A DNA stretch of 64,000 nt from DLAJ01 sp964655525 (GTDB taxonomy: Bacteria > Bacillota > Clostridia > Lachnospirales > Lachnospiraceae): the NCBI GenBank assembly GCA_964655525.1, contig CAZZNE010000005.1, positions 1 to 64,000 on the forward strand, read 5' to 3'. The notes beneath the pieces are model-generated. The model worked only from the letters and a program-made list of their open reading frames with translations. It was not told the DNA's origin and did no database searches. Position numbers and translations under genes: made by a program. The number at the start of each line of letters is the position of its first letter. Position 1 is the stretch's first letter. Positions 1-8,042 of this stretch are shown here, piece by piece.

Positions 1-407
1 CGAACACCAAGGTGATGATGCGGACATTATGCGACACCACGGAGCTGGAGGTGGAACAGAGCCGCCTGCTGACCGAGATGAAGACGGTGGCAGAAATGGT
101 AAAAAGGATTGTGGCGGAGAACCAGACCGCAGCCGCAGACCAGGGGGAATACCAGACGCGCCGCAATGAACTGGTCGCTCGGTATGAGGCGGCCAGGGAC
201 AGATATGAAAAAGCATCCGGGGAGATTTCCGACAGGCGGGGGAAGAGGAAAACCTATATGAAGTTTATCGGCGAACTGCAAAAGCTGGAAGGCTTCTGCG
301 GAATGTTTGATGAGGAACTTTGGACGGCACTCCTTGACTACGCCACGGTTTATGACAGGGATGACATCCGCTTTACTTTCAAGAATGGATTTGAGGCAAG
401 TTCATAG
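1..407 (+). CDS. Large serine site-specific recombinase, C-terminal part (5' end outside window)
   Basis: The reading frame is open to the left edge, so this is only the last ~134 codons of a larger gene. The segment is a charged coiled coil (about residues 10-90 of what is visible) followed by FDEELWTALLDYATVYDRDD and FTFKNG. That combination is the typical end of clostridial large serine recombinases: coiled coil, then a 'W..L.D..TVY..DDI.FTF..G' tail. Such enzymes integrate and excise mobile elements by strand exchange through an N-terminal catalytic serine, which is not visible here. The gene ends with a terminator and lies just upstream of a disrupted comM, which fits a recombinase at the end of an element integrated into comM. 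Family assignment is fairly sure; activity cannot be judged. Confidence 0.82.
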   Translation, partial: NTKVMMRTLCDTTELEVEQSRLLTEMKTVAEMVKRIVAENQTAAADQGEYQTRRNELVARYEAARDRYEKASGEISDRRGKRKTYMKFIGELQKLEGFCGMFDEELWTALLDYATVYDRDDIRFTFKNGFEASS

Positions 408-425
408 ATAGACGTTGGAGCAATT

Positions 426-456
426 GCACTCAGGTATAGCAGCCTGGGTGCTTTTT
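426..456 (+). terminator. Intrinsic terminator after the recombinase gene
   Basis: A 9-bp stem (426-434 with 443-451, one G-T wobble) closes an 8-nt loop and is followed by five T. It lies 19 nt after the recombinase stop codon. Confidence 0.8.
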
Positions 457-549
457 AGTGTGTGGTAAAAATGCGGTTATTATGGTATGATATAAAATGT
501 AGTCAGAGTGATGCTCTGCAGCAAATCGGTATTTATGGAGGAGTTTATT

Positions 550-1164
550 ATGGATGCACAAACTTGCTTGAAAAAGTTGGAATACGTCGGAGTGTTAGCT
601 TTTGCCACAGTAGATGAAAACGGCGCTCCACAGATAAGGAATATCAGCGCAATACATTATGAGCCTGATAGAATGATCTTTTTTACAGCAAAGGGCAAGG
701 CTTTTTGCCACGAACTTTTGTCAGATGGTCGTGTACAGGTACTTGGTTATACAAAATATAAGGAAATGATACGCCTATCGGCAAAGGCAACACCCGTTGT
801 AGAGGGTGAGCAGCAGAAATGGATTGATACCATTTTTGGGGAGCAACCATATCTTTATAATGTCTATCCCAACGAAACTCGGATATTGGCGGGTATTGTT
901 TTTGAAATTAAAGATGCCGAAATCGAGTATTTCAATTTGGGAGTCAAGCCGATTTTTCGTGAAAGCTATACCATTGGTTTGGGTAATATTAGAAATAAGG
1001 GGTATGCTATTTCTGCTGACTGTATTGGCTGTGGTAAATGTGTAAAAAATTGTCCACAACAATGTATTGATGCAGGTAAGCCATATCATATTCAGCAAAA
1101 TCATTGTTTACATTGTGGAAATTGTTTTACCGTATGCCCTGTAAATGCGGTAGATAAGTTGTAA
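550..1164 (+). CDS. Pyridoxamine-5'-phosphate-oxidase-like flavin protein with C-terminal two-cluster ferredoxin domain
   Basis: About the first 130 residues resemble the split-barrel FMN-binding fold of the pyridoxamine 5'-phosphate oxidase-like superfamily: an N-terminal helix, then LAFATVDENGAPQIRNISAI. The C-terminus carries two 4Fe-4S motifs, CIGCGKCVKNCP from Cys158 and CLHCGNCFTVCP from Cys186. This is a cytoplasmic flavin/iron-sulfur redox protein of unknown substrate, a common domain pair in anaerobes. The start at 550 is preferred over an in-frame ATG at 508 because GGAGG at 537-541 sits 8 nt upstream. It lies between the recombinase and the disrupted comM, so it is probably cargo of the integrated element. 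Its AT-rich codon use differs from the comM and dprA genes that follow. Confidence 0.8.
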   Translation: MDAQTCLKKLEYVGVLAFATVDENGAPQIRNISAIHYEPDRMIFFTAKGKAFCHELLSDGRVQVLGYTKYKEMIRLSAKATPVVEGEQQKWIDTIFGEQPYLYNVYPNETRILAGIVFEIKDAEIEYFNLGVKPIFRESYTIGLGNIRNKGYAISADCIGCGKCVKNCPQQCIDAGKPYHIQQNHCLHCGNCFTVCPVNAVDKL

Positions 1165-1259
1165 AGAAGAAATCCATCAATTCCGCTTTGTAAGGATGAG
1201 GAAATAATAGAACTGTTTTTTGTGACTTAATAATTTTAATATAGAAGAAACTCGTTTTT

Positions 1260-1287
1260 AAGGGGCGTTCATTTGAACCCCCTTTTT
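1260..1287 (+). terminator. Intrinsic terminator at the element end
   Basis: AAGGGG at 1260-1265 pairs with CCCCTT at 1279-1284, and GTTC/GAAC continue the stem inside a one-base bulge around a 4-nt loop; T5 runs to 1287. It ends transcription from the flavin/ferredoxin gene just before the comM remnant. Confidence 0.75.
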
Positions 1288-1289
1288 GT

Positions 1290-1829
1290 ATGCAGAAGGG
1301 TTCATCGTTGAATTGTATCAATTTCGTTGTACCGATGAATCCGTGTCCGTGCGGCTACTATCCCGACCGCAACCGATGCAGCTGCACGTCGGGGGAGGTT
1401 CGGCGTTATCTTTCGCGGATTTCAGGACCGATCTTAGACCGGATCGATCTTTGTGTGGAAGCGCCGCGTCTGTCCATCGGAGAAATTTCCACGGAGCAAA
1501 AAAATGAAAGCTCCGCCGCGATCAGAGAGCGCGTCATGGCGGCAAGAGAGAGGCAGGAGCATCGTTTCCGTGGAACGCCGTACCGCTTTAATACGGATCT
1601 TGGGGCGGGAGACTTAAAACGCTATGCGCCGTTAGGATCGGCGGAAAAGAACATGCTGGAACAGATTTTTCAGACGATGAACTTAAGTGCAAGAGCGTAT
1701 CATCGTATCATCCGGCTTGCGCGCACGATCGCTGACTTAGATGGAAGCGGGGACGTGCTGGAGCGGCATATCAGCGAGGCGGTCTGTTACCGCGTGGCGG
1801 ACGCAAATGAGTGGATCGCTGGAAGGTAG
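1290..1829 (+). pseudogene. comM: comM/yifB (Mg-chelatase-like AAA ATPase), 3' fragment cut off by element insertion
   Basis: From the Met at 1335 the frame matches the C-terminal third of YifB/ComM proteins: MNPCPCGYYPDR..C.C, the sensor-type segment ISGPILDRIDLCVE, and a C-terminal helical domain with LSARAYHRIIRLARTIADL. Full-length ComM is about 500 residues; about 165 remain, and the Walker A and B region is missing. The first 15 codons (1290-1334) do not fit the family and come from the inserted element. ComM is a hexameric helicase that helps branch migration in natural transformation; this copy cannot be functional. The native 5' part should lie on the far side of the element, upstream of the window. 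The next gene, dprA, is the usual Firmicute neighbour. Confidence 0.9.
1296..1340. other. Probable attachment-site junction of the integrated element inside comM
   Basis: ComM homology starts abruptly at the conserved MNPCPCG codons (1335 onward), and the preceding codons belong to non-homologous sequence just after the element's terminator. The recombination crossover therefore lies within or close to this interval. The exact core dinucleotide cannot be named without the other junction. Confidence 0.6.
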
Positions 1830-1849
1830 TGTGAAAAAGGAGGAAAACC

Positions 1850-3124
1850 ATGAGTTTACATAACATTAAATCAACAAAGCATGCGACAAACAATAGCGGT
1901 ACTGGAACCGGTCATCGCAGGGATACAACGGATCGATCAAAAACGATCTATGCATGTTGGCTTGACCGTATTCCGTCGATCGGGACGGTCAGCGCAAAAC
2001 GCCTGCTTGCTGAATACGGAAACGCGGAGCAGCTCTACCGGCTGCCGGAAAAGGAGGTAAAAGAGCTTTCCGAGCGCAAATTGCTCACGACGGCACAGGC
2101 GGGGAGGCTGCGGGAGTGGCAGACAGATTTTCGATACGATCCGCACAGACTTTATGAGGAGATGACCGCGCAGGGTATCCGGGTTCTTTTGTGTGAGGAT
2201 AGGGAATATCCGGAAAAGCTGAGAGACATTCCGGAGCCGCCGAATATGCTCTATATCAAAGGAGATGTCCCCGACGGTGCGAAGCCGGGTGTCAGTATCG
2301 TCGGGGCGCGGCTCTGCTCTGACTATGGGCGGTATACGGCGCGAAAGTTTGCGCATGCGCTTGCGGAGGCGGGCGTACAGATTATCAGCGGTATGGCGCT
2401 CGGTATTGACGGCATCAGCCATCAAGCGGCAATGGAGGCGGGAGGCAGGACGTTTGCTGTGCTTGGGTGTGGTGTTGACGTCTGCTACCCTGCACAAAAC
2501 AAGGATATTTATGAACGGATTCCGGCACAGGGCGGTATCCTGTCGGAATATCCGCCCGGTACGGCGCCCTGCGCGGGACTTTTTCCGAGAAGAAACCGTA
2601 TTATCAGCGGACTGGCGGATGTATTGCTCGTGATAGAGGCGCGCAAAAAAAGCGGTACGCTCATTACAGTGGATGCGGCGCTGGAGCAGGGAAAAGAGGT
2701 TTACGCCCTGCCGGGAAGGGTGACGGACGCGCTGAGCGGAGGCTGTAACGGACTGATCGCGCAGGGCGCAGGGATCGCCACTTCGCCGGAGCAGCTTTTG
2801 GAGGAATTATCGGGGCTTTGGGGACGGAGTACTCTGCGTGCAGGCGGCAGAGCAGCAGGGAATGAGAACAGGGGGATGCTTGACAGTGCCGGGGAAAATA
2901 CCGAAACGTTTGGCGGAATCGGGGGATGTGGCGGGGCATCGGGCAACGAACCGGAACGCCTGGTTTATGCTCTTTTATCCGAGGAGGGACAGACGGTTGA
3001 TATGTTGATGAGCCGGAGCGCGCTTGCACCGGGAGAGTTTTCTGCCGCGCTCATGCATCTTTGTATCAGCGGACGTGTCGTGTGCAGACAGGGGAGATAT
3101 TACAGGGACGGCACAGGGGATTAA
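1850..3124 (+). CDS. dprA: DNA-processing protein DprA
   Basis: DprA binds incoming single-stranded DNA and loads RecA during natural transformation. The protein has an N-terminal SAM-like helical region (about 35-110), a Rossmann-fold core with SGMALGID at 180-187, FPRRNRIISGL and SGTLIT, and a C-terminal winged helix (about 368-420). At 424 residues it is long for the family, owing to a ~30-residue polar N-terminal extension and a Gly/Asn-rich linker (about 325-365) before the winged helix. AAGGAGG precedes the ATG with good spacing. It directly follows the disrupted comM, so at least one transformation gene here is intact beside a broken one. Confidence 0.95.
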   Translation: MSLHNIKSTKHATNNSGTGTGHRRDTTDRSKTIYACWLDRIPSIGTVSAKRLLAEYGNAEQLYRLPEKEVKELSERKLLTTAQAGRLREWQTDFRYDPHRLYEEMTAQGIRVLLCEDREYPEKLRDIPEPPNMLYIKGDVPDGAKPGVSIVGARLCSDYGRYTARKFAHALAEAGVQIISGMALGIDGISHQAAMEAGGRTFAVLGCGVDVCYPAQNKDIYERIPAQGGILSEYPPGTAPCAGLFPRRNRIISGLADVLLVIEARKKSGTLITVDAALEQGKEVYALPGRVTDALSGGCNGLIAQGAGIATSPEQLLEELSGLWGRSTLRAGGRAAGNENRGMLDSAGENTETFGGIGGCGGASGNEPERLVYALLSEEGQTVDMLMSRSALAPGEFSAALMHLCISGRVVCRQGRYYRDGTGD

Positions 3125-3158
3125 AAAAGAAAATTTTTTCAAAGTTTTCAATTTTCCC

Positions 3159-3187
3159 TTGAAACAACATAAAATTTGGTGTATAGT
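3159..3187 (+). promoter_or_regulatory. Sigma-A promoter of topA
   Basis: TTGAAA at 3159-3164 and TATAGT at 3182-3187 are separated by 17 nt, giving a leader of about 80 nt before topA. Confidence 0.65.
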
Positions 3188-3275
3188 CGTACGCGTTACT
3201 TCTTATATTAGTAGAGGGGCAACAAGCTTCCGGTAAGATGAGGAAGCCGTAAGGAAAGTGAACAGGGGAAAACAA

Positions 3276-5276
3276 ATGGCAAAAAATCTGGTAATCGTGG
3301 AGTCACCCGCAAAGGTGAAGACCATCAAAAAATTTCTGGGAACCAATTATGAGGTCATGGCGAGCAACGGACATGTCAGGGATCTTCCGAAAAGCAGACT
3401 TGGCGTGGATGTGAATAACGACTATGAACCGCAGTACATTACGATCAGAGGTAAGGGCGATATTCTTGCAAACTTGAGAAAAGAAGTCAAGAAAGCGGAT
3501 AAGATCTATCTCGCAACCGACCCGGACCGCGAGGGGGAAGCGATCTCATGGCATTTGATCGCTGCGCTCAAATTGGAAAATAAAAAGGTGTACCGCATTA
3601 CCTTTAACGAGATCACGAAAAACGCAGTCAAAGAATCGTTTAAGCACCCGAGGGAGATCGATCTGGATTTGGTGGATGCGCAGCAGGCGCGCCGCTGTCT
3701 GGACCGGATGGTGGGCTACCGCATTTCTCCGCTGCTCTGGGCAAAGGTGAAGCGGGGCTTGAGCGCGGGACGCGTACAGTCTGTCGCGCTGCGTATCATC
3801 AGCGACCGTGAGGAGGAGATCAACGCGTTTGTTCCTGAGGAATACTGGTCGCTGGACGCTTATCTTGCCGTGGCGGGAGAAAGAAGACAGCTCATCGCTA
3901 AATTTTACGGAGATAAAAACGGAAAGATCGACATCCATTCCGCTGAGGAAATGCAGGCGATCACCAAAGCGCTCGCGGGAGCGGAGTATAAAGTGGATGA
4001 AGTGAAAAAGGGAGAGCGCGTAAGGAAGCAGCCTCTGCCGTTTACGACATCCACACTCCAGCAGGAAGCGAGCAAGGTGCTCAATTTTTCCACGGCAAAA
4101 ACAATGCGTCTTGCACAGCAGCTTTATGAGGGCGTTGACATTAAGGGCGCGGGCACGGTCGGACTTATCACCTATCTGCGTACCGATTCCACGCGTGTGT
4201 CCGAGGAAGCGGAGCGTACGGCGCACGATTATATCGAAGAGCAGTACGGAAGTGAATATAACTTGAAAGAGGATAACAAGGAGAAGCAGACCGGTAAAAA
4301 GATACAGGACGCGCATGAAGCGATCCGTCCGACAGATCTGACACGCACGCCGATCGCGCTAAAAGATTCTATTCCGAGAGATCTGTTTCGGCTTTATCAG
4401 CTTATTTGGAAGCGGTTTGTCGCGAGCCGCATGGCAGCTGCGCGCTATGAGACAACTTCCGTACGGATCGCAGCGGGTGATTACCGTTTTAACGTTTCGG
4501 CATCGAAACTCGTTTTTGACGGCTTCTTAAGTGTGTATGTACAGGAGGATGAGGAAAAAGAAGAAAGCAACACCATGATGAAAAGCTTGGATAAAAACTC
4601 GCAGCTTTCATTCGTACAGTTTGACGAGAAGCAGCACTTTACGCAGCCGCCGGCACATTACACGGAGGCTACGCTTGTGCGGGCATTAGAGGAGCTTGGT
4701 ATCGGAAGACCGAGTACCTATGCGCCGACGATCACGACCATCCTTGCGCGCCGTTATATCGTTAAAGAAAATAAAAATCTCTATGTGACGGAGCTTGGCG
4801 AAGTCGTCAACAATATGATGAAGGACGCGTTCCCGACGATCGTGGATGTGAACTTTACCGCTAATATGGAAATGCTTTTGGACGGCATTGAGGAGGGAAA
4901 CGTCAACTGGAAGACCGTTGTATCCAATTTCTATCCTGATCTGGACGAGGCAGTAAAGCAGGCGGAGCAGGAGCTTTCCGAGGTCGAGATCGCAGATGAG
5001 GAGGCGGATGAGGACTGCGAGGTGTGCGGAAGAAGAATGGTCATTAAATACGGGCCGCACGGCAAATTTCTTGCATGCCCGGGCTTTCCGGAGTGCCGTA
5101 ATACGAAGCCCTATTTTGAAAAAATAGGCGTTCCCTGTCCGAAGTGCGGTAAAGATCTTGCGATCAAGCGCACGCGCAAAGGAAGGAAGTATTACGGCTG
5201 TCTGGGCTATCCTGACTGCGACTTTATGTCATGGCAAAAACCGGAAATGCCGGAAGAAGCAAAAATCTCTAAATAG
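3276..5276 (+). CDS. topA: DNA topoisomerase I (type IA)
   Basis: This enzyme relaxes negatively supercoiled DNA through a transient 5'-phosphotyrosine. The N-terminal TOPRIM domain carries DPDREGE at 82-88. The catalytic tyrosine is Tyr300 in TYLRTDSTRVS. The C-terminus has two topoisomerase zinc ribbons, with Cys pairs CEVC/CPGFPEC and CPKC/CLGYPDC. The ATG at 3276 (MAKNLVIVESPAKV) is preferred over an in-frame GTG at 3258 because AGGGGAA lies at a proper distance only from the ATG. The 666-residue length is normal for a Firmicute enzyme. It has its own promoter and a downstream terminator. Confidence 0.98.
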   Translation: MAKNLVIVESPAKVKTIKKFLGTNYEVMASNGHVRDLPKSRLGVDVNNDYEPQYITIRGKGDILANLRKEVKKADKIYLATDPDREGEAISWHLIAALKLENKKVYRITFNEITKNAVKESFKHPREIDLDLVDAQQARRCLDRMVGYRISPLLWAKVKRGLSAGRVQSVALRIISDREEEINAFVPEEYWSLDAYLAVAGERRQLIAKFYGDKNGKIDIHSAEEMQAITKALAGAEYKVDEVKKGERVRKQPLPFTTSTLQQEASKVLNFSTAKTMRLAQQLYEGVDIKGAGTVGLITYLRTDSTRVSEEAERTAHDYIEEQYGSEYNLKEDNKEKQTGKKIQDAHEAIRPTDLTRTPIALKDSIPRDLFRLYQLIWKRFVASRMAAARYETTSVRIAAGDYRFNVSASKLVFDGFLSVYVQEDEEKEESNTMMKSLDKNSQLSFVQFDEKQHFTQPPAHYTEATLVRALEELGIGRPSTYAPTITTILARRYIVKENKNLYVTELGEVVNNMMKDAFPTIVDVNFTANMEMLLDGIEEGNVNWKTVVSNFYPDLDEAVKQAEQELSEVEIADEEADEDCEVCGRRMVIKYGPHGKFLACPGFPECRNTKPYFEKIGVPCPKCGKDLAIKRTRKGRKYYGCLGYPDCDFMSWQKPEMPEEAKISK

Positions 5277-5290
5277 TGGACAAATAATAA

Positions 5291-5326
5291 GCCTTATGCT
5301 ACAATTGTTATGCATAAGGCTTTTTT
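5291..5326 (+). terminator. Intrinsic terminator of topA
   Basis: GCCTTATGC at 5291-5299 pairs with GCATAAGGC at 5312-5320, followed by six T. Confidence 0.9.
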
Positions 5327-5382
5327 GTCTGATAATTTCAAAAGTGTTCCCATGAAGCGCTGCAAAAGATGAGGAGAGTCCC

Positions 5383-6177
5383 ATGAGTAGTGTACAATTG
5401 CTGGATAAAACAAGAAAAATCGGTAAGCTGTTACATAACAATAATTCCAGCAAGGTTGTGTTCAGCGATATTTGCAATGTGATGCAGGATATTCTGCAGT
5501 CCAATGTGCTGGTGATCAGCAGAAAAGGAAAGGTACTCGGTATCGGGAACTATCCGGGGATTGAGAACATTACCGAGCTGATCGTGGGAGAAGTAGGCAG
5601 ATTCATCGATACGCTTTTGAATGAGCGGATGCTTTCCGTGCTCTCGACAAAAGAAAATGTCAATCTGGAGACGCTTGGCTTTGAAGGGATTGATACAACG
5701 CGTTTTCAGGGCATCATCACGCCGATTGAGATCGCGGGAGAACGTCTTGGCACGCTGTTTTTATATAAAAGCGATGGCGCGTACGATATTGACGATATTA
5801 TTTTATGTGAATACGGGACGACTGTTGTCGGGTTGGAGATGCTGCGCTCTGTTAATGAGGAGAATGCGGAGGAGGTTCGTAAGACGCAGGTTGTGCGCTC
5901 GGCGATCAATACGCTTTCGACATCAGAGCAGGAGGCGGTCGTTCATATTTTTGATGAGCTGGGCGGCATGGAGGGCATTCTGGTTGCGAGCAAGATTGCG
6001 GACCGTGTCGGCATCACACGTTCCGTCATCGTCAATGCGCTGCGGAAGTTTGAGAGCGCGGGCGTGATCGAGTCCCGTTCATCGGGGATGAAAGGCACCT
6101 ATATCCGTGTGTTAAACGACGTGGTGTTCGATGAGATCAGAGAGCTAAAGGAGAGCCGGCAGGGCGGATTTCACTGA
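5383..6177 (+). CDS. codY: Global transcriptional regulator CodY
   Basis: CodY represses biosynthetic and stationary-phase genes when branched-chain amino acids and GTP are abundant. The 264-residue protein has the N-terminal GAF effector domain (starting LLDKTRKIGKLL) and the very conserved C-terminal winged helix ASKIADRVGITRSVIVNALR followed by KFESAGVIESRSSGMKGTY. GAGGAGAG precedes the ATG at normal spacing. It follows topA, a common arrangement in Lachnospiraceae and other clostridia. No obvious CodY box was recognised in the window. Confidence 0.98.
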   Translation: MSSVQLLDKTRKIGKLLHNNNSSKVVFSDICNVMQDILQSNVLVISRKGKVLGIGNYPGIENITELIVGEVGRFIDTLLNERMLSVLSTKENVNLETLGFEGIDTTRFQGIITPIEIAGERLGTLFLYKSDGAYDIDDIILCEYGTTVVGLEMLRSVNEENAEEVRKTQVVRSAINTLSTSEQEAVVHIFDELGGMEGILVASKIADRVGITRSVIVNALRKFESAGVIESRSSGMKGTYIRVLNDVVFDEIRELKESRQGGFH

Positions 6178-6212
6178 TAGTAGAGCGGGAGGTATAAATT
6201 TATGAATCCGCA

Positions 6213-6241
6213 TGGAAAAAATCGGAATGATGTGTTACAAT
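6213..6241 (+). promoter_or_regulatory. Promoter of pilB-pilC
   Basis: TGGAAA at 6213-6218 and TACAAT at 6236-6241 are 17 nt apart. It lies in the codY-pilB gap. Confidence 0.5.
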
Positions 6242-6288
6242 AAAAAGTGGTTTTTAAATAAAAATCTATACATAAAGCAGGGCTGATT

Positions 6289-7986
6289 ATGGCAGGGTTA
6301 AGAAAAAAAATACGAATTGGTGATATGCTCGTAGATGCCGGTGTCATTACACCGGAAGACTTACAGAGAGGATTGGAATTACAGAAAAAGAGCGGAAGAA
6401 AACTTGGAGAAACGCTCGTTGAGGAAGGAATCGTCAGTGACGAGACGCTGGCGACGCTGCTCGCAGAGCAGCTCGGCATGGAGATGGTGGATATTCAAAG
6501 CATCTCGATTCCGGAGGAGGTTCTAAACCTGGTTCCCCAGCATATGCTGCGAAGCAAGAAAATGATTCCTTATGCGGTCGATCCGGGAAATATGAACGTG
6601 CTGCTCGTGGCAATGGCGGATCCGATGGACTTCTCCGCGATGGACGATATTTCCATTATCACGAACTATCAGGTCGAGCCTGCGATCGCAACGCAGCAGA
6701 GCATCATGGTCGCACTGGACCGTCTTTACGGTGGCAGCGATGCGGATGAAGCGCTGGAGCAGTATGTGAAGGAGCGTGAGCAGAAAGAGACCGACGTGGA
6801 GGAAGAACTGTTAAACGAAGATATTAACAATTCCCCCATTGTCGTTTTAGTAAATGAAATGATCGAGAAGGCGGTGCGTCAGCGTGCATCCGATATCCAT
6901 ATCGAGGCGCTGGAACGCAAGGTGCGCATCCGATACCGTATCGATGGTGCACTCTATGAGAGGGCCACTTATTCCACTGCGATCCTTCCGGCGCTGATCG
7001 CACGTATCAAGATCATTGGCGGTATGGATATTTCGGAGAAGCGCAAACCGCAGGACGGACGTATCACTTCCATTGTGGACAGGATGGAGTACGATATTCG
7101 TGTATCGATCCTGCCGACGGTATACGGCGAGAAAGTCGTTATGCGTTTGACGAGTAAGACGGCGCTCTCGAGACATAAAAGCCAGCTCGGATTTAAGGAA
7201 GGCGAATTACAGCAGTTTGATCATATCATGCGCAATCCGCACGGCATCATCCTTGTAACCGGACCAACCGGAAGCGGAAAGTCAACGACGCTGTATACGG
7301 CGCTCAGCGAGCTGAATACGGAGGACGTGAATATCATCACCGTTGAGGATCCGGTCGAGGCCAATATCAACGGTATTAATCAGGTGCAGGTCAACAATAA
7401 AGCGAACCTGACCTTTGCCTCGGCATTGCGTTCCATTCTGCGTCAGGATCCGGATATCATCATGATCGGTGAGATCCGAGACACGGAGACGGCGAGCATT
7501 GCGGTACAGGCGTCCATCACAGGACACTTGGTCGTCAGTACCCTGCATACCAACTCGGCGGCGGGCACCGTGACGCGTCTGATCGATATGGGAATCGAAG
7601 CGTATCTGATCGCGGACTCCGTGGTCGGTATTATCGCGCAGCGTCTTGTCAGAAGGCTCTGTCCCGAATGCAAGAAGCCGCATGAGGCGACGGAGGAACA
7701 AAAGGAGCAGCTTGGTGTTCCTGTAGAACAACCGCTCACGATCTATGAGCCGTGCGGGTGCCCGAAGTGTGATCAGACCGGATATAAGGGGCGGATCGGT
7801 GTTTATGAGATTTTGGAAATGTCCCAGACGCTCAAATCGATCATTGTAAAAGGCGCCGGTGCGGAGGAGATCAAAGAGCAGGCGTTGAAGGAAGGAATGC
7901 ATACCCTTCATATGAGCGCGTCGGAGTATGTGGTCGATGGGATCACTTCCTACCACGAGATGATGAGGGTATCGTTTGATCTATAA
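6289..7986 (+). CDS. pilB: Type IV pilus assembly ATPase PilB (GspE family)
   Basis: This is the cytoplasmic motor that powers pilus extension. The first ~65 residues contain two MshEN-type repeats: RIGDMLVDAGVIT..DL.RGL..Q and KLGETLVEEGIVS...L...LAEQLG. The ATPase core has Walker A GPTGSGKST at 325-333, an Asp box, Walker B DPDIIMIGEIRD and a His box. A four-cysteine zinc site starts at Cys458 (CPEC) and ends at CGCPKC. The 565-residue length is normal. MshEN repeats in other PilB/MshE proteins bind cyclic-di-GMP; that this one does is inference. pilC follows by 56 nt. No pilT retraction ATPase is present in the window. Confidence 0.95.
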   Translation: MAGLRKKIRIGDMLVDAGVITPEDLQRGLELQKKSGRKLGETLVEEGIVSDETLATLLAEQLGMEMVDIQSISIPEEVLNLVPQHMLRSKKMIPYAVDPGNMNVLLVAMADPMDFSAMDDISIITNYQVEPAIATQQSIMVALDRLYGGSDADEALEQYVKEREQKETDVEEELLNEDINNSPIVVLVNEMIEKAVRQRASDIHIEALERKVRIRYRIDGALYERATYSTAILPALIARIKIIGGMDISEKRKPQDGRITSIVDRMEYDIRVSILPTVYGEKVVMRLTSKTALSRHKSQLGFKEGELQQFDHIMRNPHGIILVTGPTGSGKSTTLYTALSELNTEDVNIITVEDPVEANINGINQVQVNNKANLTFASALRSILRQDPDIIMIGEIRDTETASIAVQASITGHLVVSTLHTNSAAGTVTRLIDMGIEAYLIADSVVGIIAQRLVRRLCPECKKPHEATEEQKEQLGVPVEQPLTIYEPCGCPKCDQTGYKGRIGVYEILEMSQTLKSIIVKGAGAEEIKEQALKEGMHTLHMSASEYVVDGITSYHEMMRVSFDL

Positions 7987-8042
7987 AAAATCCTTTTAGA
8001 AAAGGCAGTTGCAGCAACGAGAAAAGAACAGGGGAGTACGAT

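Noticed and set aside
1286..1507. Alternative-frame ORF over the comM remnant
   Set aside because: The 1290-1829 frame matches ComM; the other frame has no family resemblance.
2664..3029. Minus-strand ORFs opposite dprA, infB, nusA and rpoD
   Set aside because: All are shadows of clearly conserved plus-strand genes with no independent start signals.
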